Positions 13,960 to 26,900 of a stretch of DNA of 64,000 bases are shown piece after piece. The stretch covers positions 82,810,152-82,874,151 of the forward strand of contig NC_083597.1 in the NCBI RefSeq assembly GCF_020882245.1, read 5' to 3'. The position numbers were made by a program, and so were the translations under genes. The stretch is from Rhopalosiphum padi. Taxonomy: Eukaryota > Arthropoda > Insecta > Hemiptera > Aphididae. The notes beneath the pieces are model-generated. The model made no database searches, was not told the DNA's origin, and saw only the letters and a list, made by a program, of their open reading frames with translations. Each line of letters starts with the position of its first letter. Within the stretch, counting starts at the first letter, position 1.

Positions 13960-14760
13960 CACACACACACACACGCTGTACACACGGACCGCTGAGCAGC
14001 GCGTACAGTGACAGTGCGACCGGCCTTTGCGCGCGTTGACGCGGCGTAAATAATTATTATTACATAAAAACGCGTCGTTTTTCGTAAAGTTTCAAGCTGC
14101 GGCTGCGGCGGACATGTGATATTATTATTATTATTATTACTATTACTATTATTAAAGCGGCGCGCGACGACCTTCGCGCGCGAGACCGGCAAAAACAACG
14201 GCGGCGGCGGCGGCGGCTGACGGTTCGACCGGTGACGAGGCGGCGTGCGGGCGGGGCGCGCGGTAATAATATCGTATGAAAAATCGTCTGCGGACAAGAC
14301 GGCGTACGAGCGCGAAACCGTAAAACAAATGAACCCGTTCGCCGAGCGCACTGTATAGAGGAGGTGTACACTCGCGCGGTGCGGTGCAGAGCGGTGGCGG
14401 TGCGGGCGACGGGTGCTGAGGACGAGTGATGGGACCGAAAGAGTCGTCGGTAGGGGCGGGGGAGCGGGGACCAAAAGAAAAGAGGAAAATATCGTTCGTT
14501 CGTGTGTCGAGCGCGTACGTGGCGGCGGCGGCGGCGGCGATCGGGGGCGAGAGAGCGCAAGCGCCGCCCGAGTGGGCCAGACGCGGCGGGGACGGCCCGC
14601 CCATTACTCGGGATGGTGGCCGCCGCCGCCACCACTGCCGCCGCCGTCGCCGATCGGTTCCCATATATCTCAAAGCCGGGGGGCTCAAACCGCGGATAGT
14701 CGACCTAATCTGAGGTCAATTTGTTAGCTTAACTTTAAAACTCCGCGCGGCCGGCTCTCG
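13960..14760. promoter_or_regulatory. Strong GC/CpG-rich island, candidate promoter or enhancer
   Basis: About 800 bp dense in CG dinucleotides and CGG/GCC triplet runs, bounded by (CA)n and (ATT)n microsatellites, about 6 kb upstream of the first Ptx1 coding exon. Several overlapping ORFs exist on both strands, but they are Arg/Ala/Pro/Gly-rich translations of the same triplet repeats and none shows a domain. It could be a Ptx1 promoter, a promoter of an unseen non-coding RNA, or a regulatory element. Confidence 0.35.
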
Positions 14761-15458
14761 CGTGTTATTATTATTATTATTATTGTTGTTGTTGTTGTTG
14801 TTGTTATATTATTATAATATACGAATATATACTGTACACAATAATAATAATAATAATATAATAAAACGCGCACTTAAATATTTATATATTATTATTATAT
14901 AATATACTTCGTACACTCGCGTGTTTTGTACTTATATAACATAATAATATGTATTAATATTATATTTACACGGGGCAAACATATTGTGCGTATAAGAGTG
15001 ACGAGGAACGTTTCCCGTGCGTGTGCGTGCGACGATTGCATATTGTTATATTTCATTCGAGTCGGATCAACGGTAATATATATTATTATTATCACAAGCG
15101 CCACAACAATATTAAAAAATATTATGTCGGTATAGTTTTCGCGTTGAACGAGATTTCGGGTTTTTTTTTTTGTCATTTCACGCGTCGTCGAAACACTCGA
15201 AACGATATTGCATGACGGACAAAAACGCATCTGTAAGAGATAACCGGTAAGTCGTGCACATATAATATATCTGCAGCAATCGTTATTATTTATTTTGATA
15301 GTACCTCTAACGTTAGGTATATTATTATGCCATGTATATAGTCATTATCAACTTAACGTTTAGGCAATATAGGGATGTATATAATATTATATAGTTTGTA
15401 TACGTACAAAATAAGATAATATAAAAATGACAAAAACAGATTTCGGAATAATATTCTA

Positions 15459-16182
15459 CAGGGCGATTCGTCTTAATTTTTTTCACTTGATAATGATTTT
15501 TTGAATTTTTAAACACACGCATATATAGGCCATATTTTCTAACAGTATTGAGATTTTTTGCAATACATAAGAAGTCATGTGGTGACACAAACTTTTGTTT
15601 TTATAATGAAAAACCTCCCTTTTTTATTGCACATTATATAGTGTATAATTTAATTTTTAATTTTATGTGAGTGGCTACTCATAGTAAGTTATTAAAATGC
15701 TTATAATATGAAAGATAATAACATGGTCTTTAAAAATAACTTAATAAAAAAATAAAATTAGATTTAATATTGGATCTAATATATATAGTATACCTATACA
15801 CTATAAGATAATTTTTACAAATTATAAAATATGTTGACTAGTATTAGTTGCTAAAATTTTCAAATCACCTTAATTCATAAATCTTTCCAAACTAATTATC
15901 ATCGAATTCTTATAATAAAAAAAAAATTAAATAGTTTACAAAGTACTCGTTTGAATTTTTATTTTAATGCACTAACATTCTCAACAAAATTAATATCTTC
16001 TAAACATATTCAAAAACAGTAGTGTGTATCTCGACAAGATACTCTAATAGTAGTCCAAAAAAGTTCAAGAATTTGGAAGTATAGTCCTTATATAAGTATT
16101 TATGAAAATTCCAAAAAAATCATATTTTGAATTACAACATTATCGAAGAAAAAGGGGGTGAATGTGCTGGTGAATCACTCTA
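15459..16182. mobile_element. MITE with CAGGGYGATTC-type termini and TA target site
   Basis: The left end is TA|CAGGGCGATTC (15457-15469) and the right end GAATCACTCTA|TA (16172-16184), degenerate inverted termini flanked by TA. The arms remain alignable for about 100 bp inward (left ATATAGGCCATATTTTC against the reverse complement of the right ATATAAGGACTATACTTC). Inner sequence ACAAACTTTTGTTTTTAT matches the element at 41.3 kb, so these are two copies of one family. It encodes no protein. TA duplication fits a Tc1/mariner-related or PIF-type source. Confidence 0.6.
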
Positions 16183-19100
16183 TATGCTTCAGCGTGTGTG
16201 TGTGTGTGTCAACAATTATGTATATAATAATATCTAAAATATAATGTACAAATATAATACATCTGCGCGCGGTGCAGACAATAGTTATAGTAGGTACGGT
16301 ACGACAGGCGCGATAATAATAATATTGATATTATGTACATTTGTCATTTATGTGTATACACATCATATCGTCTGATGATCCCGATAAATCGCTGACGATC
16401 TTTGCAGGAATTTTCGGAGTAAGTAAATTCGTATAAATAATATTTTATTTTTTCATTTTACGGACAATTGTTCAATTTTAAGTGCAGTAATAATAATAAA
16501 TATTGTAAATATAAATAATAATTAATTCACAAGTTTAAATAAATGGCTTATTATTAGCAATATATATAAATACGAAAACAAATAAAATAGAAAAAATAAC
16601 AATGTAAGGTATAGGTATACTTAAAAAAAAATGGTAGATGACTATATGGACAATCAGTAAAATGTTTATTGCACGCATTTACATAATATGTATTATATTA
16701 TTATGATAATATGATAAATGATAATATCAACAACGAAATTAAATATTTAAAGGAAAAATGTATTATAATTTATTTAAATATATTATAAACGTTAAAATTA
16801 TTGCCATTCGACTTTCATTAAATATTAATGTGATGATTTAACATTTAGTTTTGGGAGAAATTATGAATGCAATAAATAGATTAATATTGCGAGTGCTAGC
16901 GGTTATTGTTTAGTGACAAAAGCTTATAATTTTGAATAGAAAACAGTTATCATAATTTCATTATTCAATAGTTTGAAGAAAAAAAGTTGCCAGTAATTCA
17001 GAATTCAATGCGCTTTTAAAAAATTATTTTTTTAAATTCCTAGAATGTTTTTGGTACCAGTGTGAAGAACTATCAATATACTATATTTGTAGCATATAGA
17101 ACCGCGGAGTACTTTATTTTTAGTTTTCCTAATTTGATTAGATATACTTATCCAATACTATCGTTTTCCCAAACTATCAGTGAATTTTAAGATAAAGAGC
17201 GGATAAATGCGAAATACAAAGGCATTTGACAATGAAAAGATCGTTGAAATTAGATCAATCACATTTTATCATCTTATTATAATATTTTATCGTTGAAGTT
17301 TATGCGTATTTATAAGCTGCAGTATAATAGTGTAAGTTATAATTTATATTGTTATCTACCGTAATTGAATATACTCCGAATCGAACGTCACCGCGTATTC
17401 TTCACGTGCGTTTTCTAGAGCGTCAATCGTTTTCACCGTGGAAACTATACATTGCATACAATTTACAAGTTACGATATGTTTTCCAATTAATTTCCATCA
17501 ATTATATTGTAAATCAAGCATAATATGTCTTCTTCGTGCTCGACCCGATCTGGTACATATAATAGTATATTATACAATAATATCGTATGCGTCACTAATA
17601 ATTATATAACGGCAGATTCTTAAAAATAGAAATAAAAATACATATTTTTAAGCGTTCGTCTTACGGTTTACGGTTTGTTATTGTTATTATAACCGTTGTA
17701 AATGGAAGGCTATTAATTATATAATTATGATTATTATTGATGATTTTTTTTTTATTTTGCACTATATACATCATGAACCGACTTGTTTACTGATTTTCTA
17801 ATTAATTAACATAATACTATACATAAATATACTATCATACTATTTATAAACATATCGATTCATATAATTTATATACATATAACTCAAGGTAGTTTATATT
17901 TTAATGAAAAATAATAAAAATACCTAAAAAATGCATAATTTTTATACTTATTTCTTATTTCTTATTTCCTTCTCAATCTTATGCCTATTCTTAACCTAAT
18001 TATATATTTAAAATTGTTCGAGTAAATCTTATCATTATAATAATCATTAAAAGAAAATAAAATCGCAGTATGTTAATATTATTATTTATTAGTGCTATAA
18101 TTTATTTATTAATAATATAAATTATAAATAGTGGCTTAAAATAGTCTTTATTTTTACGATTTACACCATTATGGTTGTAAATAATATTAAGTTAATTAAA
18201 TTTAAATAAGAATTAATCCTAAAAAAATACTGAATCTTTACAATAATGTTGCAGTTAATAACCTATATAAACCTATTCTATTTTGACAAGAGTAAAATTT
18301 TGCTGTAGGTTTAATTTTTATTTTTTTCAATGTTAGAAATGTACAATTTATAGAGTTACTACTTATTAGTTAGTTTTTAAAATGTTAAGCAACGCATCCT
18401 TTATTATTATGTTTTTGTTGAATATGCTTAATGTTTACATAAATATAATATTGATTTTTATTGCTAAGAAAAATAAATTAGGTTAACATATGTCATATAT
18501 CATGGTTTGATAATAAAAATATTGAATGACATAGGTACTTCTATATTAATTTCTTGTATTTGATATGCTTGTTTATATTTTAAATAGATAATATTGACAA
18601 AAAATAATGAGAAAACTATTCATATAAGTAGGTAACCTGCAAGAAATACGCATAAATTATTAACTCTATTCCCATTAAAATAATATAAATTATAGGCTCT
18701 TAGAAAGTTAGAAATATGTGTAAAGGTGTTTAACATTTTAAAAGATAAACTTTGCTCACGAAGGTTTTTTTTATGACGTAAATTGCAATGTGGAATTACG
18801 ATAAAATGGTTCTTTTTTACACACATTTTAAAACACGCACGTATGTGTATAATTTATATTTATGTGATTGGCTTAATTCGATTTACAAGGACTTAATAAT
18901 TCGTTCTAAAAAAAAGGTCATCGATATAAATTGGTACTTATTAAATATTCGAATAAGTGTATATTTTATTTTTTGTTATATTTTTTCGTGTGACCATTTA
19001 AACGCGATGCATTTGGCACACAGTAATTTTTTCTATACATTTAATATATATTTGTTAAAATAATAATAATATATATAAACATTAAAATATAAATAATAAA

Positions 19101-20546
19101 AATACGCACTTTTAAATGTACCTTTAAGCGCAATATAATTTTTAGGGATATAAATATTATTTATTATGAACAACTTAAGTTTTATTGATTAACTCGAGAT
19201 TTTAGAATCATAAAATAAAGCCTCGGCGTCTTTAAACGCGTGTTTTATGATTGCCTTTTCTTTTATAAGAATAATTCTTAGATTTTCTCTTGCGTACGTG
19301 GATTTAGTCATGATTTTTCTGTTGAAGCATTTTAATCTTTAGACACATAAAACAATAAAAATCGTTTGGATTTATCAATATTTGCCTGGAGTGTATGAAT
19401 TTATATATATATACATAATATATAGGTACGCAGTATTTTAGTAATCAATCATATTAGCTGCACTAATATACCTACTAATTTTGTTGGTAATAATCGATCT
19501 ATTAATTGTAAACAATCTAATCTACTTGAAGATTGCATAGAAATATAGAATATATATTTATGTAATTGTTTTGTATATTGCGTTTTTATTCAGTTATTAA
19601 ATTAAAATATACACATATATAATATATAGAATAGCAATATTAACAGCTCGCGCGTTTATCATGTAAAAAAAAAAATAAATTTTATCACAACCACTCCTAT
19701 ATAATACTTGGGTTGGTACTCATTGTTTAACTATACTAGACGTCAGTCAAGATATTATATTATAGAAATTGATTATACCTATTATATTGTGAAAACCGTA
19801 AACGATTGGCATTGTAACAAGTACGCATATACTTATATTACTGCATTACGTCTGTTAGGAAACTATACGTATTTTTTTAGTTATATAATTAATATTTATC
19901 AAACGAGTTTAACGAATTTTGATTTTTATATTTTTATTGTTTAGTATAATAGTCAGTTTCGTGAAGTATAGTTTCCTGTGCTGAAAGAAACAATAATGTT
20001 TATAATATTTATTTATATGTTTTTTTTTTTTATAAGCCTTGTGATTACAGTTAAAATGTTAGCATTTATCCGATCTATTAAAACAATTATTTATTTATCT
20101 GTAAGTATTTTTATGTACGTAACGTAAAACTTAAACACTTATTGTCTTAAATCGATCACTTCTACAATATTTATTAAAACTATTGCAAAATACAAAATAT
20201 TTATTTAGAACGGTACACTTACATATTATAGATTCTATATTTTTATAGCCTCATTATGGTATACGAGTTATAGTTATACAGACGTAGTATAATACTCAAA
20301 TACTATATACGTGTATTATATATCATGAATTATATGCAATTAGTAATCGCGAGTCGATCTAAATGATTTTAATTATTATAAGTAGGATTATTAATGATAG
20401 GTTCCCATATAATAACTATCAAAGTTATTTGCAACCATATTAATCGAGTTTCAGTAATAAAGTAGGCGTATATTGCAATGCGCATTTAACTTACATACGA
20501 TATTTATAGTTTTAATATTATTTATGAATTGTGTTATTAATTGCAG

Positions 20547-20911
20547 AATTCAACTGAGTGTTCACTTCCCGCATTTGAATCCGGTGATGGTCGTTGGCCT
20601 TTGATAAGTGAAATTTGAAAATTAAAAAACAAGAAAAATGATGGAACGCCTGGAAAACCTGACCGACCCGAGTCTGTGTCTTCAAGACTTGGTGTCGTCG
20701 ACGGGTTCCGATCACCATAACGTTGCATTACAGCACGCGTCATCGGCATCGTTCCATCATCCCGTGCACGACGGCAGTGCCGGACTGCATCAGGGCATGC
20801 TTGGACACCACCACGTGCACCATCATGACAGTCATCACCATCATCATCACACGGCGGTGCCGTGTCCGCCGTCACTGTTACACCACGAACCGTTGGAAAA
20901 GCTTAAGAGAG
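20547..20911 (+). CDS. Ptx1: Ptx1 first coding exon with 5' UTR (CDS begins 20638)
   Basis: A strong acceptor (ATTAATTGCAG) ends at 20546, so the transcript has at least one upstream non-coding exon. The first 91 nt are 5' UTR. The start at 20638 is chosen because an in-frame TGA lies at 20602-20604 and the ATGATGG pair is the first in-frame Met afterwards. The second ATG at 20641 has the better context (A at -3, G at +4) and may share initiation. The exon encodes residues 1-91: a short amphipathic start (ERLENL, LCLQDLV), then a His-rich stretch at 57-71, ending in LEKLKR. The donor is AGAG|GTGCGTAA at 20912, phase 1. No domain is recognised here; Pitx N termini are poorly conserved. Confidence 0.85.
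20587..20604 (+). other. Short upstream ORF in the Ptx1 5' UTR
   Basis: ATG GTC GTT GGC CTT TGA (five codons, MVVGL) lies in the same frame as the main start and ends 33 nt before it. Short uORFs commonly dampen translation of the main frame. The ATG context (G at -3) is moderate. Any effect is inference. Confidence 0.4.
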
Positions 20912-23900
20912 GTGCGTAATATTATGATAATTTTGTGTAGATTACTATAATTTTTTTTAAAAATTAGGTAAGTACGACGATATCAAAAAATCGCTGTAAC
21001 AAATTTATTATAAAATAGAGTCATATTTGTATAGATTTTATAATAATACAGTTATACAGTTATATATTTATTTACTATATTCAATGTTTTCATAAATATT
21101 CTTAATTTTAAGTAACTATAATGCTAAAATACATAATCCATTATTTATATAGCCAACAACCAAGTAGGTATTTCTTCACCCGGGAGAAGTATCGTTGGTC
21201 ATTAAGACCGAAGTCATTTTTGTTTTGGATATTATTAAATGGTTTATTCATCTTGGAAATTTCCCATATCGTAAACAATAACAATTTTATGTGATTTTTG
21301 GTAAATAATATTTATTATTTTACGCTTTGTATAAATTATTATCGATAACTAAACATTTATTCATTAGGGTATCTCTATAATAATTATAGTATATAGGTAG
21401 TTTCAAAGAATAATATTCACATACACATCAATATAGCCCCTTATTTTAAAAGGACGAAGGAGCCGTTTTGCATACTCAAGTAAAAATTTAAAAATGTATA
21501 CTTGAATGCAATCATATTATGTTTTTTGGGTAACTATGTAGGTACATTATACATACATAGAAGGCATAGTACAAGTTCGGACAAAGTTTATTTCGCAAAA
21601 CTCATATAATTGGTTTTTATGCAAAAATGTATCGAGCACATTTAAAGTTTTAAGTATATTTTCTTGCAATACACGAGTATTACGCAACTATACTTTTTAA
21701 ATTTTTAATAACTTATTATTATTTTACAATATGACAATCCCGATTAGCATTCGACTTTTTTGTTTATTGGTAAATGTTGATCCTAATAATAATCTGACTT
21801 TTATTCGGAAAACTTTGAGATTTTTATTTTCCGTAGCTGTTGTTGACGAATAAAATATAAAATATTGCAAATTGTTTTTATTTACAAAGAAGTTTTCGAC
21901 ATTATCGTTCATTCAATTTCGTTTTAATAGAGACAATTCATCCGAGTTGTAAGAATAATATTAGTCAGTGTATTTTATACTACATATAGTATATCATATC
22001 GGTGTAGTATGTATAAATCTACTATTATTGATATGTCGCGTAGGCCGATTTCGGAGTTTCGTGGTATTTACACTCGAGGTACGTTCATACCATCAGAAAT
22101 TCGTAAAAATATGAACGCGCACACTGTCTTATGTATATACCAGATACCTATCTATATATATCTATCCATACTACATCGAAGACTGGATTTCTACAAAAAC
22201 GCACAGCAAATACGAGAACACGACCGTCAATCGTGAATATAATATTTAATCGCGCAATATGAGAAACTGCGTGTTTTCGCTGTTAAATATATGACGTCGG
22301 TGGTCGCGGGGATATTAAACATATACATATACGCATATCATATATATACAACTGCGGCGCGGTTGATGTTTAATGGGCAATAATTTAGAGCGTTATTGTT
22401 ATCGGGGTGTCCATTAGCATAATCATTGTTGTATGGGCGGCGTACACAACAAGTGCGAATTCCCATGTAACACAACGTGTACGCCATATATATATATGTA
22501 TTATATTATTATATAGTCGTCGAGCATATTCGTGATCGGCGCCCCGTGAAATCAGCGCACGAGCTCCCTAAAAATGATACGACGCGAAGGGTGCGAGGAC
22601 AAAAAAAAAACTTATTTCTCTTACACTCGCCCCACATTATATTATATACGTGTCTAACGGTGTAAGTGTACACTGTATACAATATATACATATATGTGTG
22701 TATACACATATAGACGCTCATCGAGGGGGATGGAGGGATAGATTAGTGTTCGTTTGTATATATATATATATGTGTGTGTGTGTGTAACACCCTGTGGCTG
22801 CCTATATATATATATACACGCGCGCGCGACAACTATACTCGGGCTAGTCGACCGAAAACACATATTTATTATTCGACGCCTGAAAGAGGTCCACCGCCCA
22901 TAAACCAATTTTCCCGGATAATCTGTCGTTTTGTTATTCTTCTCGGGCCTCGCGGGGTCATTTAAGCCCTGCACGACCGCCGACAGGAGTTATCTCTTCT
23001 CTCTTTCCATAAGATTGTCACGTCGGAAAATTTAGATTGCTAAAACGCCTACTACGATAGACGTTCAAAATGTATAAATATATTGCTTTAATGGTCACGA
23101 TTCACGAGTAAACGTATAATGTTCTATATGTGTACTGAACTATATATACTATCAAAGTTTTATAAAGTGGCGTTCAAGTTTGTACTTTTTCTCTCTATAT
23201 TAATAAAATATAATTTTCGTTTTGACCGCGAATCAATCTTATCGTTAAAAATATGGGAGTATAGTAAGTTTGCGGATTTTCTGAGATCGAATATCTGAAT
23301 ACTTTGACACCGACCGTGATCGAGAACTCAAAACACATTTTTTAAAAGACGAATATATTTCAGATCATTTATTTTGATGTAATGCGTTTTCGTACGCTAA
23401 GTATGCTAACGTTTCATTTTTATATATTTTCAAATCTACGTTAAGTAGTATACCTATGTTAAACATTATATTAGAAATGTACAATTTTACTAAATATCAC
23501 TTAAAAAATCTCCACAATATACCACCTTTATATAGTATATATCATATCATTATTGTTTGTCTTTTTAGATGTATTTGACAGCCGTTTATTTGTTTTATGA
23601 TATTCTTTATACAAAATTATCATTTCAAATTTGTATACAAGACATCTTTTTAAATAATGAATCGATTTATCAATCTTTATAGTTTTGGAGTTTTAACAGT
23701 ATCGCGTTTGGTGCCAAAATCCAAATTGTTTTGGTTGAAAGTTTTTGTATCGTGTCAATAGTCAATAAAGATGTTATTTAACATATTGAGCTTAGCATGA
23801 AAAAAATTTCGAACTCAAAGAATCAAATTATGGTATAGTTGGTGATGCTTTAAACATTTTTCTACTTTTAAAATATGTATAGTTAAACAATGTTTTTATT

Positions 23901-26900
23901 ATATGTTTCGTCTAATTTTTATTACATACTATTATATAATTATAATATTATAATATTACCTATACTATTATAATAATTTCACTAATTAACTTAAAACAAA
24001 TTTATCGAAATAATTATAATTGAAATTGTATTTGCTAATACATACCGATTTTGAGATTTCACTAGGTAAAAGAGTATTATTTACAGGGCTATCTAATATA
24101 TATATATATATATATATTATTTTAGTTCAGAATGTAAGATAAAATTTTCTTGGCAGATACAACTGTTGCGAAGAATTCAAATTAAATTAAACAGATGAGA
24201 TTTTTTTTACTTTTACATAAATATATATAATGTATTATACGTATTATACTAGTACCTGACATTCTTGAGAGATACGCAGGTGAGAATAAAATATATGGAA
24301 TAAGTTTCCTGGAAACACTGATTGGTGATGACATAGGTTTAATACTGATGAGCATATCTTACATTTATTTTTAGAAAACAAATTTTGGATAATTTGACAG
24401 TTATTACATTGTCAGAAAAATGTTATTTTAGTCTCATTATGACAATTCACTTCATAATTTTATAACTTTATGTGACTGGCGTTGTGTGCCAAATTCTGAT
24501 TGCAAAAACGATTATCCTTCAGCATTTATACTATCGTAAATAAGTATACCTACCTAATATTAATCTTGTTAATCCTATATTTAAACATCTAATTTAAATA
24601 TGATTGGATATTATTTTTATAAAGACCAATTTGCACATAATATTATTAATTCATAACAATACATGATTAATAACATACATTTAAGTTAAATATTATATTA
24701 AAAGATATTTTATCGTTTTTACTATAGTTATACATTATATTATTTTGATGTTCTTAATTATAACAATATCTTTTAGGTTGGTATCAACAGAATTTATCTT
24801 TTTTTAACATGCTATGTGTTCTAATGAATTTACTATTAAAGAAAATATATAAAGTTTTGTTAGTTATTATACATTAAACGAATGTGTTTATGATAGAAGG
24901 CTATGATTCTGGATTACAATGATTATTATGATCTAAAATGAACAAACAATAAATATCATTATAGATACATATAAACTAATGTTAGTTGTATGCCTCAATC
25001 CGCCTTACCACTCGATGTGACTTTTAAAATCAAATTTATTCAACTTCTATATTATAGCCTGATAGTCAATCAGTCAATCCTACTACCGAACTAGTGTACC
25101 TATACCTATATTCTGTATCCAAAATTGTATGGTTCTTTTTAAAAAAAATGCTCTGTATTAAAGCTAGATATTAGCTATAGTGTGTTATTTCCAACCTCTA
25201 AAATATTATAAAATTATATGTAGGTATACGTATAAAAGTTTAATAATGTGTATAGGTACATAAATTCACCAAAGATTTTCTTGTTTAATGTTTTCGTTAG
25301 TCATTTTGTGCAAACAATAGCTACAACAACATACTTTAGGGCGGTAAACGGGGAGCGTTACGGATGTCGGGATGTGAATAAAGTTAACCAAAAAACATAA
25401 ACCAAATGTAGCTTTGTTTTATTCAGAAAAAAAAATAAATATAAAAATTGAACATAACTCACGCCATTCTCCCTTTGGTGTATTCTGCAGCTTGCAATAG
25501 AGCTATTCGACCGAAATGTTTTGTAATAAAAATCATAAAAAAAAAAGATCGAGACCGTACTTGGAACCTTAATGTTTTCGGATAACGTTTTACCCTCTAA
25601 TAAACATAAATTAATAACGAAAACAAGGCAACTGTAAATTGTCGTAGGGTGGTGGGCGAAGGTCACCATTTGTAAAATAATTTCTTTTCGCCGAAATCCC
25701 TTAGAGAGAGTTTTATTTATGGGGGGGCGAAACCTCACTCCCAGCAACCCCCAAGCACATACACTTGCGGATTTTCGGAGTCCCTAGAGGCCTGTGGCTA
25801 GCGGGGTCGCTTATGGTTGGCGCGCACAAGAGTAATTTTGAAAAACAAATTACCCCTTTTCCGTACACACATATATACACGGCGCGCATCGTAATAGCTG
25901 TGCGGTCAACCTTATAATTATTCCCTCAAGATATACGCACACAACCCTTTTGTGTAGCATCCGATAATTTATGTACGGCGAGTGTTTCGGATATTTGTGT
26001 ATTTACATTGCACCCTCGACCTCTACTGGTTGCAGTTTCTATGTATAATCGAACAGACTGTCCGTGTAAAAATCACGATTATTATTCTTATACGGTCTAC
26101 AGCGCGTAATTTGTATACACATACAGCGGGGGCGTGTGTATATATAATCAAAACGATCTGCTGCCTTGACAAGATATATGGTAGTAATTTGGGCGTTGAA
26201 GTTAGTCGAATGTCGAACAACTGCCAGTATCTCTAATAATAAATAAGCATAAGAATAGTGTTTAACGAGAAATGTCTGTGATGCGTAGGAAAATGTTTAA
26301 ATATTTTTCTTTATGCTGATACAGTATACAGTTCTTCGCAGAACTTTTATAATATTTGAAAGTTACTTTTACGATTATAAATCATAATAAAATGTCTGTA
26401 AATTGGTTAAAATAAAGGAAACAAATGACTTTTTTGCCTATATACTTGTACAGAAAGTGGATTGTTTATGTAGATACACTATACAGCGTGTATCAGCGAT
26501 TGACTTAAGCTTTTAGGCAATATAACACGATAACCCTATATGGAAAAGATAAAGTTGACATATTATCCCTTAACAAAACGTGAAAATCGTAATTGATTAC
26601 TCCACAGTCTACACTGACAGAGACGAATAAGTCGTCTGCATTTGCAGAATTTCGCAACACTATCAAACTTTCAATATATAGTCGTGCATACAAATATATT
26701 GAAGAAAATAAATAGTTATCGTATAATATTATGTAATAAAATAAGTTTTCAATCAATTTATAAGCACGTGAATTAAATGAATAAATTAAGATTATAATTT
26801 CAACATAAATCAATTTTTTCTGAAGAATAACATATATCTATGCGCCAAGGATTGATATAAATTATTTAATAATTAAACAAGTCTAACTTCCGGAAACAAT

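Larger units (their letters stand above)
1..20546 (+). other. 5' flank and likely 5' UTR intron of Ptx1; no coding gene recognised
   Basis: AT-rich non-coding sequence with GC islands and microsatellites. It must hold the upstream Ptx1 promoter and leader exon(s), because the first coding exon starts at a splice acceptor. Recognisable contents are a jockey LINE remnant (1799-2088), a MITE (15459-16182), a dispersed aphid-type repeat (from 5524), GC islands (3060-3200, 9080-9384, 13960-14760) and simple repeats. Short ORFs here are low-complexity (Tyr/Ile/His/Arg runs from TA, CA and CGG repeats) and not credible genes. Confidence 0.6.

Noticed and set aside
13953..14727. Several overlapping ORFs of 65-191 codons on both strands
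   Set aside because: All are Arg/Ala/Pro/Gly/Ser-rich readings of the same CGG/GCC triplet runs; mutually overlapping and without domain motifs.
25358..25747. 129-codon minus-strand ORF in a less AT-rich patch
   Set aside because: Hydrophobic/Phe-rich composition from T-runs, no domain and no usable splice context.
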